A stretch of DNA of 64,000 nucleotides, from contig NZ_CP075190.1 in assembly GCF_020510585.1 (NCBI RefSeq), positions 2,602,001 to 2,666,000 on the forward strand, read 5' to 3'. Both the position numbers and the translations under genes were made by a program. The notes below the pieces were generated by a model that did not search any database, was not told the DNA's origin, and was given only the letters and a program-made list of their open reading frames with translations. The DNA is from Ferribacterium limneticum. Lineage in GTDB: Bacteria; Pseudomonadota; Gammaproteobacteria; Burkholderiales; Rhodocyclaceae. Positions within the stretch are counted from its first letter, which is position 1; each line of letters begins with the position of its first letter. Shown piece after piece: positions 8,598-17,760 of the stretch.

Positions 8598-8773
8598 GAT
8601 AGATTTCCAGCACAACACTAGACAGACATTTTTGCACGTGCGTGGTTCAAACGCACGACAATTACATGGATTTACCATAGCCACTCTGCGCTGCGAAATC
8701 CAGCGCCCGGCGCCGATGCCGCCCCGCCAAGGCCCGGCTATACTCTGCCTTCCTGCCCCATCATTCGCGAACC

Positions 8774-9598
8774 ATGACCCACAGCATCAGCTGGCAAAGC
8801 ACCCACACCTACACCGATATCCTCTACGAAACGGCCGAAGGCATCGCCAAGATCACCATCAACCGCCCGGAACGGCGCAATGCCTTTCGCCCGGAAACGG
8901 TCAGTGAACTGATCGATGCCTTTCACTGCGCCCACCGCGACAACAGCATCGGCGCCATCATTTTGACCGGCGCCGGCAACGAAGCTTTCTGCTCCGGCGG
9001 CGACCAGAAGGTACGCGGCGCGGAAGGCTACATCGACGAAGGTGGCACGCCGCACCTCAATGTGCTCGATTTGCAGATGCAGATTCGCCGGCTGCCCAAA
9101 CCGGTCGTCGCCATGGTCGCCGGCTTTGCCATCGGTGGCGGCCACGTCCTGCACCTCGTCTGCGACCTGAGCATTGCCGCCGACAACGCCCGTTTCGGCC
9201 AGACCGGACCGCGTGTCGGCAGCTTCGATGCCGGCCTCGGTGCCGGGCTCATGGCGCGGACCATCGGGTTAAAACGCGCCAAGGAAATCTGGCTGCTCTG
9301 CCGCCAGTACGACGCGGCCACGGCGCTCGACTGGGGCCTGGTCAATGCCGTCGTTCCGGTGGAAAAACTGGAAGAAGAAACGGTGAACTGGTGCCGCGAC
9401 ATGCTCAAGCTCTCGCCCATGGCGCTGCGCATGATCAAGGCCGGTTTCAACGCCGATACCGACGGGCTGGCCGGCATCCAGGAACTGGCCGGCAACGCCA
9501 CCGGTCTGTTCTACATGAGCGAAGAAGGCCAGGAAGGCCGCAACGCCTGGCTCGAACGCCGCCCGCCCAACTTCGGCAAGTATCGCAAACGGCCGTGA
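8774..9598 (+). CDS. menB: 1,4-dihydroxy-2-naphthoyl-CoA synthase
   Basis: 274 aa, crotonase fold. It closes the second ring of the menaquinone precursor from o-succinylbenzoyl-CoA. Recognised from [20 protein letters not shown], the oxyanion-hole segment [42 protein letters not shown] and the MenB-specific C-terminus [19 protein letters not shown]. The start is preceded only weakly by a ribosome site. It overlaps menC by four bases (GTGA), so the two are translationally coupled. No other men gene is in the window. Confidence 0.93.
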   Translation: MTHSISWQSTHTYTDILYETAEGIAKITINRPERRNAFRPETVSELIDAFHCAHRDNSIGAIILTGAGNEAFCSGGDQKVRGAEGYIDEGGTPHLNVLDLQMQIRRLPKPVVAMVAGFAIGGGHVLHLVCDLSIAADNARFGQTGPRVGSFDAGLGAGLMARTIGLKRAKEIWLLCRQYDAATALDWGLVNAVVPVEKLEEETVNWCRDMLKLSPMALRMIKAGFNADTDGLAGIQELAGNATGLFYMSEEGQEGRNAWLERRPPNFGKYRKRP

Positions 9599-10599
9599 AA
9601 ATTATCGGCGCCGACTGGCTGCCCTACGCCCTGCCGCTCAACCGCCCGTGGCAAACCAGCCGCGGCGAGTTAAATCAGCGCGAAGGCCGCCTGCTCCGCC
9701 TGCAATCGGCCGACGGCCTGACCGGCTGGGGCGACTGCGCGCCGCTGCCCGAATTCGGCATCAGCGAGACATCCGCCACGGCCTTCGCCGAAGAATGCGC
9801 CCACCTCGATCTGATTGCCCAGCAAGCCGAGTTGCCGCTCAACGCTTGGCTCAGTGGCGAGGCGCCAGTGAGCAATCTCACGGTCAACCGGAATTTCGGG
9901 CCAATTTTAAAGTGCGCTCCCGACGCACTGGCCGATGCTGCTGAGACCGGTTTCAGCGTCCTCAAGCTCAAAGTCGGCATCGCCCCGGTCAACGATGAAA
10001 TCGCCGCCCTGCACCAACTCGCCAAGTCGCTTCCGGCCGGGCTGCGCCTGCGCCTCGACGCCAACCGCGCCTGGAATTTTGCCGACGCCGAAAACTTCGT
10101 CGCCGCCTGCGCCGGACTGCACATCGAAGGTCTCGAAGAACCACTGGCCGAACCAGCGCCGGTTTTACTGCAAAAACTGCAGTCGACCGCAGCATTCCCG
10201 CTGGCCATCGACGAATCGATCCATCTGCTCGACGCCCACTTTTTCCGCCACCCGCCGGTCCGTCGCATCGTCATCAAGCCGGCCCGCCACGGCGGATTGC
10301 TGGCCAGCGTCGAACTCGCCCTGCGCGCCCGCGCCTCGGGCATTGAAGTCATCGTCACCTCCAGCCTGGAAAGCGCCTGCGGCCTGCTCGCCTGTGCCCA
10401 TCTCGCCGCTGCCGTGGCGCCAGACGCCGTGCACGGTCTGGCCACGGCCGACTGGTTTGCCGAAGATACGGGCAGCAAGCCGGCCATCGTTGGCGGTCAG
10501 TTGCAACTACCGACCGGCCCCGGACTCGGCTTTCACGCCTTCAAGTCCCAAGCGTCAATATTAGCCCCGGCTACAAGCCCAGACGCCCCTGCGTCGTAA
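9595..10599 (+). CDS. menC: o-Succinylbenzoate synthase-like enolase-superfamily protein
   Basis: 334 aa from a GTG that overlaps the menB stop. The enolase-superfamily catalytic set is complete: Lys124 and Lys126 (LKLKVG), Asp155 (RLDANRAW), Glu181/182 (EEP), Asp206 (IDES) and Lys228 (VIKPAR). Coupled to menB, this supports o-succinylbenzoate synthase, which dehydrates SHCHC in menaquinone synthesis. Dipeptide epimerases share the fold and are the alternative. A copy of the dispersed 35-bp element is read in frame at 9879-9913 as [11 protein letters not shown], between the capping domain and the barrel. The 3' end overlaps the convergent hypothetical gene by 29 bases. Confidence 0.85.
   Translation: MKIIGADWLPYALPLNRPWQTSRGELNQREGRLLRLQSADGLTGWGDCAPLPEFGISETSATAFAEECAHLDLIAQQAELPLNAWLSGEAPVSNLTVNRNFGPILKCAPDALADAAETGFSVLKLKVGIAPVNDEIAALHQLAKSLPAGLRLRLDANRAWNFADAENFVAACAGLHIEGLEEPLAEPAPVLLQKLQSTAAFPLAIDESIHLLDAHFFRHPPVRRIVIKPARHGGLLASVELALRARASGIEVIVTSSLESACGLLACAHLAAAVAPDAVHGLATADWFAEDTGSKPAIVGGQLQLPTGPGLGFHAFKSQASILAPATSPDAPAS
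9879..9913 (+). repeat. Dispersed 35-bp element inside menC
   Basis: Begins CACGGTCAACCGGAA and continues into GGGCCAATTTTAAAG. Read in frame as [10 protein letters not shown]. Confidence 0.7.
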
Positions 10600-11113
10600 A
10601 CACCTTGTCGGCCACGCCGTGCCCGATCGCATCGATCTGGTCGAATATGCCCGTCTCGAAACCGCTCAGCCTGACGCCGGTCAAGTCGGCCCAAAAACTG
10701 GCGACCTTGCCCGGCGTCACCGGCTGGCTCGACCCGTCAGGCAAATTCAGCATTGCTTCGAAACCTCTCAGCCAGTGATCGCCAGGCGCATAACGCGAGC
10801 CGATGTACTGGAGTTCATGGGTCGCATCGTCCTTTTCCAGCGGCGACCATATGCCGAGGACGTTGCAGATGAAAGCGCTCCCGTCCGGCAAGGGAATGCA
10901 TGATGCAGCGTGCTTTTCGTGATGGGCATCCAGGCTGAAACACAGCGTTGCCAGCCCCTTTTCCTGCAGCGCCGGCAAAATTCGGTGGGCGATCAGCCAC
11001 GACTCGATGGCCGTGGTGCCGGACATGATCAGCTTCGCCAGTTCGACCCCGCTTTGCGCCTGACCGACCAATTGCCTGGCGCTGTTTGGCCAATCGAATG
11101 AGAACGTATTCAC
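10571..11113 (-). CDS. Hypothetical protein, family not recognised
   Basis: About 180 aa from a GTG at 11113, which has AGGG seven bases upstream; an ATG at 11149 without a clear ribosome site would add 12 residues. No signal peptide or membrane segment is evident. Recognisable stretches are LIMSGTTAIESWLIAHRILP, SLDAHHEKHAASC, and GDHWLRGFEAML. I do not recognise a catalytic motif, though the closely spaced His residues (DAHHEKH) could bind metal. Its 3' end overlaps menC on the other strand. Probably a cytosolic conserved protein. Confidence 0.6.
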   Translation of the reverse strand: MNTFSFDWPNSARQLVGQAQSGVELAKLIMSGTTAIESWLIAHRILPALQEKGLATLCFSLDAHHEKHAASCIPLPDGSAFICNVLGIWSPLEKDDATHELQYIGSRYAPGDHWLRGFEAMLNLPDGSSQPVTPGKVASFWADLTGVRLSGFETGIFDQIDAIGHGVADKVFTTQGRLGL

Positions 11114-11300
11114 CGGATAACCCTGCCTGGAAGAATGGTATCCGCCCATTTTAGTGCGCTGTCATCCGTCCGGATGCACATTTTTATCTGCCACCAGCAT
11201 TCAAATCTTTACGACATTTTTACGCCGGGATGGCGAGAATACTCATCGTTTGTTGTTGCGAAGCCGTCGGCTGGAAATGTCGGATTGCAGAGAGAAAATT

Positions 11301-12835
11301 ATGAACAGCGAAAGCCCAGCAGTCACGCCACCGCCAGAGCGTTTCAAGCCCTGGCAGCGCACGCTGCTCACGGTCCTGGCCTGCGCCGCGACTACGCTGG
11401 TGGCGACACCGCTGCTCGGCTATCTCGATCTGGCCAATATCGTCATGCTTTTTCTGCTCACGGTATTGCTCGTCGCCATCAGTTTCGGGCGCGGCAGCGC
11501 GGTGCTCGCCTCGATTCTCGGCGTCCTGCTCTTCGACATCTTTTTCGTCCCACCGCGCTTTTCGCTGGCCGTCGAAAACATCCAGTATCTGGTGACCTTC
11601 GCCGTCATGCTGATCACCGGCCTGATCACCGGCCAACTGGCGGCCGGCCTCAAACATAAAGCGCGTGAAGCGCAGATGCGCGAGCAACGCACGCAGGCGC
11701 TCTACGATGCGGCCCGGCAACTGGCCGGCGCCCTGACCCAGGCGCAGGTCGTCGACATCGCGCGCAGCTTTACGCTGGCGCAGCTTGAGGCTCAATCGCT
11801 CATTCTGCTACCTGACGATCACGGCCATCCAACGCTGGCGACCTCCGCCGCCCCGGCCTGCAAGGTCAATCCGTTGCTCGCCAACATTGCCCAGGACAGT
11901 GGCAAGACGGTCCGCAATCATGAAATGTCCGGCAGCAGTTACGCTGCGCTCTACCTGCCCTTGCGCGCTTCGATGCGCACCCGCGGCGTGCTCGCCATTG
12001 CCTTCCCGGCCGAAGTCGTCAGCGTGCCCGACGAGCACGTTGCCCTGCTCGAAGCGCTCGCCTCGCTGATCGGCATTGCGCTCGAACGGCTGCATTACGT
12101 CGATGTCGCCCAGTCAACGCAGTTCAAGATGCTTGCCGAGCGGCTGCGCAGTTCCATCCTGTCGGCGCTCTCGCACGACTTGCGGACGCCGCTGACGGCG
12201 CTGGTCGGGCTGGCCGATTCGCTCTTCCTGATCAAGCCGGCGCTGCCCGACACCGCCCTGGAAACCGCCCAGTCGATGCACGAACAGGCCGCCCGCCTGG
12301 CCAACCTGGTCGGCAACCTGCTCGACATGGCGCGCCTCAATGCCGGCGAAATCAATCTGCGCCGCGAATGGCAACCGCTCGAAGAGGTCATCGGCGCCAG
12401 CATCAAGCTCATCGAAAGCGCCCTCGTCGCCCACCCGGTCAAGGTCAGTCTGCCGCCCGACCTGCCGCTGCTCGAATTCGATGCCGTGCTGCTCGAACGC
12501 GTCTTCTGCAACCTGCTTGAAAACGCCGCCAAATACGCCCCGCCGAACACCAACCTCGAGATCACGGCGCAGCCGGCCGGCGAGTTTGTCGAAGTCGCCA
12601 CCAGCGACCGCGGCCCCGGCTTTGCGGAAACCGACAACGACCGGCTGTTCGACATGTTCGTGCGCGGCGACAGCGTTGCCGGCAAACCGGGCACCGGCCT
12701 TGGCCTGGCCATCTGTCGGGCCATTATCGAAGTCCATGGCGGCACCATTCGCGCCACCAATCGGCCGGAAGGCGGCGCCTGCGTCAGCTTCACCCTGCCG
12801 CGCGGCACGCCGCCCGTCCTTGAGGAGGAAAGCGT

Positions 12836-12839
<4 letters not shown>
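11301..12839 (+). CDS. kdpD: KdpD-like sensor histidine kinase lacking the N-terminal KdpD/USP domains
   Basis: 512 aa, against about 890 for full-length KdpD. It starts directly with the transmembrane DUF4118 block (three or four hydrophobic segments, about residues 25-115), then a GAF-like domain (about 140-270), the dimerisation domain with phospho-His at 292 (ALSHDLRTPLTALVG) and an ATPase domain (ENAAKYAP, DRGPGF, GTGLGLAI). The N-terminal KdpD domain that senses c-di-AMP or K+ and the universal-stress domain are absent. The ATG at 11301 follows AGAGA. It overlaps the regulator gene (ATGA) and sits upstream of kup, so it probably controls K+ uptake, with a different input from classical KdpD. 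Confidence 0.88.
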
Positions 12840-13528
<689 letters not shown>

Positions 13529-13537
13529 GGAATCAGC

Positions 13538-15415
13538 ATGCAAACAACCGACAACAAGCGTCTCGCCACGCTGACCCTGGCCGCCCTCGGCATCGTCTAT
13601 GGCGACATCGGGACCAGCCCGCTCTACGCCATCAAGGAAGTCTTCGGCGGCGCCCATCACCCGGTGCCGATCACGCCTGACAATGTCCTCGGCGTGCTCT
13701 CGCTCTTCCTCTGGTCGCTGCTCATCGTCGTCACGCTGAAGTACGTGTCCTTCATCATGCGCGCCAACAACAAGGGCGAAGGCGGCATCATCGCGCTGAT
13801 GACGCTGGCCCTGCACAACGGCAACCCGGCGTCGCGCCGGCACAAGCTGCTGATCGCCCTCGGCCTGTTCGGCGCCGCGCTGTTCTACGGCGACGGCGTG
13901 ATCACCCCGGCCATTTCGGTGCTCTCCGCCGTCGAAGGGCTGGAGATCATCACGCCAGCCTTCAAGCCCTATGTGCTGCCGATCACGCTGAGCATCCTGA
14001 TCGGCCTGTTCTTCTTCCAGCGTCGCGGGACGGCCAGCGTCGGCGCCCTGTTCGGCCCGATCATGGTGCTCTGGTTTGCCGTGCTGGCCAGCTTCGGCGC
14101 CATGGCCATCATCGAGCACCCGGCTGTGCTGGCTGCAGTCAACCCGATTTACGGCCTGAATTTCCTGCTCGGCAATTCGGTTCTCGGCTTCTTCGCGCTC
14201 GGCGCCGTCGTCCTCTGCATCACCGGCGCGGAAGCGCTCTATGCCGACATGGGCCATTTCGGCGCCAAGCCGATCCGCTACGCCTGGCTCGGCTACGTGC
14301 TACCGGCCCTGGTCATCAACTATTTTGGCCAGGGCGCGCTGCTGCTCAACAATCCGGAAGCCGTCCAGAATCCGTTCTACCTGCTCGCCCCCGACTGGGC
14401 GCTCTACCCGCTCGTCATCCTGTCTACGGTGGCGACCATCATCGCCTCGCAGGCGGTCATTTCCGGCGCCTTCTCGATCACCCAGCAGGCCATCCAGCTC
14501 GGCTACACGCCGCGCCTCGAAATCCAGCATACCTCGGACCGCGAAATGGGCCAGATCTACCTGCCGGCCATCAACTGGCTGCTGCTCATCGCCATCATCG
14601 GGCTGGTCATCGGTTTCAAGACTTCATCGAATCTGGCCGCCGCCTATGGCATCGCGGTGACCGGCACGATGCTGATCACCAACCTGCTGGCCATCGCCGT
14701 CGCCATCCGCCTGTGGCAGTGGAGCCCGTGGCGCGCCGTGCTTGGCGCCCTGCCCTTCATCGTCATCGACCTCGGCTTCTTCCTCGCCAATTCGGTCAAG
14801 ATTCCCGATGGCGGCTGGTTCCCGCTGGTCTTCGGCCTCGGCGTCTTCATCCTGCTGACCACCTGGAAACGCGGCCGCGAACTGCTCCATGAGCGACTGG
14901 CGGCCGATGCCCTGCAACTCAAGCCATTCATCGAAGACATCGCCGGCGGCGGCATCGAGCGGGTGCCCGGCACCGCCATTTTCCTGACGCCGGACCCGGA
15001 AGCCGTGCCGCACGCCATGCTGCACAGCCTCAAGCACTTCAAGACGCTGCACGAACAGGTTGTGGTGCTCAGCGTCTCGGTGTTCGACGTACCGTATGTG
15101 CCGGATATTGACCGCGTCGAAGTGCGCAAACTGGCCGGAAATTTCTCACAGGTCGTCGTCCAGTACGGCTACAAGGACGAACCGGATATCCCCGCTGCCC
15201 TCGCTCTGTGCGGCGAGGCCGGGCTGCACGTCGACATGATGGACGCTTCTTTCTTCCTCGGCCGTGAAACGCTGATCCCGAAACTGAAATCGGATATGGC
15301 CTACTGGCGCGAACTACTTTTCGTCGCGATGTTCCGCAACGCCGGCAGCGCGACGGCCTATTTCAAGATTCCGTCGAATCGCGTGGTCGAACTGGGAGCG
15401 CAGATTGTGCTGTAA
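13538..15415 (+). CDS. kup: Low-affinity potassium:proton symporter Kup
   Basis: 625 aa, typical of Kup/Trk-H family proteins. Opens with LGIVYGDIGTSPLYAIKEVF, the family signature, followed by about twelve membrane segments (including GDGVITPAISVLSAVEGLE) and a C-terminal cytoplasmic part of about 170 residues. Imports K+ with H+ across the inner membrane. AAGG precedes the ATG. It follows kdpD-kdpE closely, an unusual partnership since KdpDE normally sits with kdpFABC. A full and a partial copy of the dispersed element follow the stop. Confidence 0.94.
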   Translation: MQTTDNKRLATLTLAALGIVYGDIGTSPLYAIKEVFGGAHHPVPITPDNVLGVLSLFLWSLLIVVTLKYVSFIMRANNKGEGGIIALMTLALHNGNPASRRHKLLIALGLFGAALFYGDGVITPAISVLSAVEGLEIITPAFKPYVLPITLSILIGLFFFQRRGTASVGALFGPIMVLWFAVLASFGAMAIIEHPAVLAAVNPIYGLNFLLGNSVLGFFALGAVVLCITGAEALYADMGHFGAKPIRYAWLGYVLPALVINYFGQGALLLNNPEAVQNPFYLLAPDWALYPLVILSTVATIIASQAVISGAFSITQQAIQLGYTPRLEIQHTSDREMGQIYLPAINWLLLIAIIGLVIGFKTSSNLAAAYGIAVTGTMLITNLLAIAVAIRLWQWSPWRAVLGALPFIVIDLGFFLANSVKIPDGGWFPLVFGLGVFILLTTWKRGRELLHERLAADALQLKPFIEDIAGGGIERVPGTAIFLTPDPEAVPHAMLHSLKHFKTLHEQVVVLSVSVFDVPYVPDIDRVEVRKLAGNFSQVVVQYGYKDEPDIPAALALCGEAGLHVDMMDASFFLGRETLIPKLKSDMAYWRELLFVAMFRNAGSATAYFKIPSNRVVELGAQIVL

Positions 15416-15426
15416 CCGTGGATTCG

Positions 15427-15440
15427 ACGGTCAACCGGGA
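15427..15440 (+). repeat. Partial copy of the dispersed element, after kup
   Basis: Fourteen bases (ACGGTCAACCGGGA) matching the left end of the element, 19 bases before a full copy in the same orientation. A failed tandem duplication or a remnant. Confidence 0.5.
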
Positions 15441-15444
15441 TTGC

Positions 15445-15479
15445 TACGGTCAACCGGAAATAACGGCCAAAATTGAAAT
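15445..15479 (+). repeat. Dispersed 35-bp element, intergenic after kup
   Basis: Near-consensus copy (TACGGTCAACCGGAAAT, AACGGCC, AAAATTGAAAT) between the convergent kup and phaR genes. Differs from the copy at 2815 by one base. Confidence 0.85.
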
Positions 15480-15516
15480 GCGCCGTGGCGGGCAGATCAC
15501 CTGCCCGCAAAGCCCT

Positions 15517-16074
15517 TTATTCGGGCTTGTCGCCAGGATTGTACTGAAAACCCGTGAACATCGTCCTGGTCTGGGTCTGCATCTGGTCCTGCATCGACTG
15601 AAACATTTTTTTTGACTGATCCATATAGGCAGTCATCATGTTCTGCATGGCCGGCTGCTGGAAATTCAGGAACTGGTTCCAGAAATCCGTCTGCATGTGG
15701 GTATTGTCGCCGCCGTTCGGGCCGTACATGGTCTTCGACTGTTCCTGCAACTTGCCCTGGAAGTCCACGAAGGTCTTCATGTTGTTTTCCAGGTACTTGC
15801 CGAGCATGCCCTGCATCGTGCTGCCGTAGAAACGGATGAAGCCGGAAAGCAGTTCGCTCGAGAACAGCGGCATGCCGCCCGACTCTTCTTCGAGGATGAT
15901 CTGAAGCAGGATGCTGCGCGTCAAATCTTCATCGGTCTTGGCGTCGAGCACCTTGAACACTTCGAACTTGAGGACCAGTTCCTTCACATCGCCCAGCGTG
16001 ATGTACGCACTCGTCTTGGTATCGTAAAGACGACGATTGGGGTATTTCTTGATCAGGCGTACCGGTTCCGTCAT
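15517..16074 (-). CDS. phaR: Polyhydroxyalkanoate synthesis repressor PhaR
   Basis: 185 aa. The N-terminal PHB/PHA accumulation regulator DNA-binding domain starts RLIKKYPNRRLYDTKTSAYI, the family hallmark, followed by a second accumulation-regulator domain and a Gln/Met-rich C-terminal tail. PhaR binds PHA granules and DNA: when PHA is absent it represses phasin and its own gene. It is the last gene of the phaC-phaB-phaB-phaR run, but a terminator separates it from phaB, so it probably has its own promoter. Confidence 0.93.
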   Translation of the reverse strand: MTEPVRLIKKYPNRRLYDTKTSAYITLGDVKELVLKFEVFKVLDAKTDEDLTRSILLQIILEEESGGMPLFSSELLSGFIRFYGSTMQGMLGKYLENNMKTFVDFQGKLQEQSKTMYGPNGGDNTHMQTDFWNQFLNFQQPAMQNMMTAYMDQSKKMFQSMQDQMQTQTRTMFTGFQYNPGDKPE

Positions 16075-16120
16075 GCTTTGATCCTTCAGGACAGGTTTGT
16101 GTGCAGTGCAACATTATAGC

Positions 16121-16149
16121 AATAAAAACGGGCGCTTATGGGCGCCCGT
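16121..16149 (-). terminator. Rho-independent terminator after phaB
   Basis: Inverted repeat ACGGGCGC / GCGCCCGT with a six-base loop. Read on the minus strand it is followed by TTTTTATT, 57 bases after the phaB stop, ahead of phaR. Confidence 0.75.
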
Positions 16150-16205
16150 TCCTGTTGCATTGCAGAATTTCGGCAAGATTTCATGCCGAATGCCGCAACC
16201 CTGTA

Positions 16206-16949
16206 TTACTGGTAGTACAGACCGCCGTTGATGTTCATCGTGGCGCCGGTCATGAAGGCAGCCAGATCGGAAGCCAGGTAGGCGCAGGCGCCACCGATTT
16301 CTTCCGGCTTGGCCAGACGCTTCATCGGCACGGTGTCGATGATGGACTGCAGCACTTCCGGCTTGATCGCCATGACCATCTTGGTGGCAACATAGCCCGG
16401 GCAGATGGCGTTGACGGTCACGCCCTTGGCGGCCAGTTCGGCAGCCAGTGCCTTGGAGAAGCCGATCACGCCAGCCTTGGCAGCAGAGTAGTTGGTCTGG
16501 CCAGCCTGACCCTTGACGCCGTTGACAGAGGAGATGTTGATGATGCGACCCCAGCCACGCTCGGCCATCTTGGCGGAGACTTGCTTGGTCATGTTGAACA
16601 GCGAGGTCAGGTTGGTGGCGATAACCGCATCCCAGCCGTCCTTTTCCATCTTGGCGAACATGCGGTCGCGGGTAATACCAGCATTGTTCACGAGGATGTC
16701 GACCTGGCCGCAAGCGGCTTCAGCTTCGGCAACCATCTTCTGGCAGTCTTCCAGCGACGAGACATCGCCAGCAACACAGACGAAATCCTTGAAGCCGGCT
16801 TCAGCCATTTCAGCCAGCCAGGCATCCTTGTTGTCGAATTGCGGATGGTAAGAAGCGACCACCTTGTGGCCAGCCTTGGCCAGTTCCTGACAGATTGCGG
16901 TTCCAAGACCACCCATAGCGCCGGTAACGAGAGCAACACGTTGAGTCAT
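16206..16949 (-). CDS. phaB: Acetoacetyl-CoA reductase (distal copy)
   Basis: 247 aa, short-chain dehydrogenase. Reduces acetoacetyl-CoA to (R)-3-hydroxybutyryl-CoA with NADPH for PHB synthesis. Rossmann motif TGAMGGLGTAI, NNAGITRD, catalytic Ser (NISSVNGVKGQAGQTNYSAA) with YxxxK (YSAAKAG). AGGAAGGAA precedes the ATG at 16949; the open frame upstream of it belongs to the neighbouring gene's reading on the same strand and is not part of this protein. It lies 47 bases after a second phaB. Confidence 0.93.
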   Translation of the reverse strand: MTQRVALVTGAMGGLGTAICQELAKAGHKVVASYHPQFDNKDAWLAEMAEAGFKDFVCVAGDVSSLEDCQKMVAEAEAACGQVDILVNNAGITRDRMFAKMEKDGWDAVIATNLTSLFNMTKQVSAKMAERGWGRIINISSVNGVKGQAGQTNYSAAKAGVIGFSKALAAELAAKGVTVNAICPGYVATKMVMAIKPEVLQSIIDTVPMKRLAKPEEIGGACAYLASDLAAFMTGATMNINGGLYYQ

Positions 16950-16996
16950 AGTTATTCCTTCCTTGATTAAATAGAGCGGGGTAAAAACTGCGGTGG

Positions 16997-17737
16997 TCAG
17001 TACATGTGCTGACCACCGTTGATGGAAATATTGGCCCCGGTCACGAACGCCGCTTCGTCGGAAGCAAGGTAGGCGACAAGGCCGGCGATTTCTTCCGGCT
17101 TGCCCAGGCGATTGACCGGAATCTGCGGCAGAATTTTGGAATCGAGGATTTCCTGCGGGATGGCCGTCACCATCTTGGTGCCGATATAGCCCGGGGAAAT
17201 CGTGTTGACCGTAACCCCCTGCTTGGCGACTTCCAGCGCCAGCGCCTTGGTAAAACCATGCATGCCGGCCTTGGCCGCCGAATAGTTGGTCTGTCCGAAG
17301 GCGCCCTTCTGGCCATTGACTGAACCGACATTGATAATGCGCCCCCACTTGCGCTCGACCATGCCCTCCATGACCTGCTTGGTCATGTTGAAGACGGAGT
17401 CGAGGTTGGTGTGGATGACGGCATCCCAATCAGCCTTGGTCATTTTCTTGAAGGTCATGTCGCGGGTGATGCCGGCATTGTTGACCAGTACGTCGACCGG
17501 GCCGACGTCCTTGCTCACCGCTTCGACACACTCGTGGGCCGAATTGAAATCGGTCACATCGCACGGGTAAGCCTTGAAGCCGTAACCCATGTTGTTCATT
17601 CCCTTGAGCCAATCCTGAACCTTGGCATTGCCCGGCGAATAGGTCGTGACAACCTTGAAACCCAATGCGGCCAGCTTGATGCAGACTGCCTCGCCGAGAC
17701 CACCCATTCCACCAGTAACCAGTGCAACTCGCGACAT
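16997..17737 (-). CDS. phaB: Acetoacetyl-CoA reductase (proximal copy)
   Basis: 246 aa, same family and motifs as its neighbour (TGGMGGLGEAV, NNAGITRDMTF, GSVNGQKGAFGQTNYSAAKAG), clearly diverged rather than a recent copy. Starts 23 bases after phaC at ATG 17737, with a GAGGG ribosome site upstream. Two adjacent reductases may differ in cofactor (NADH or NADPH) or acyl chain preference; this is inference from known PhaB paralogues. Confidence 0.92.
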   Translation of the reverse strand: MSRVALVTGGMGGLGEAVCIKLAALGFKVVTTYSPGNAKVQDWLKGMNNMGYGFKAYPCDVTDFNSAHECVEAVSKDVGPVDVLVNNAGITRDMTFKKMTKADWDAVIHTNLDSVFNMTKQVMEGMVERKWGRIINVGSVNGQKGAFGQTNYSAAKAGMHGFTKALALEVAKQGVTVNTISPGYIGTKMVTAIPQEILDSKILPQIPVNRLGKPEEIAGLVAYLASDEAAFVTGANISINGGQHMY

Positions 17738-17760
17738 TGTTATACCCTCTTGAGACGTTT

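Noticed and set aside
8630..8660. tRNA T-loop-like GGTTCAAA inside GTGCGT...ACGCAC
   Set aside because: No acceptor, D or anticodon arms can be drawn around it; it is a simple hairpin upstream of the PilZ gene.
16949..17429. An N-terminal extension of the distal phaB reaching 17429
   Set aside because: The extension is an out-of-frame reading of the other phaB; a good ribosome site and the Rossmann start support the ATG at 16949.
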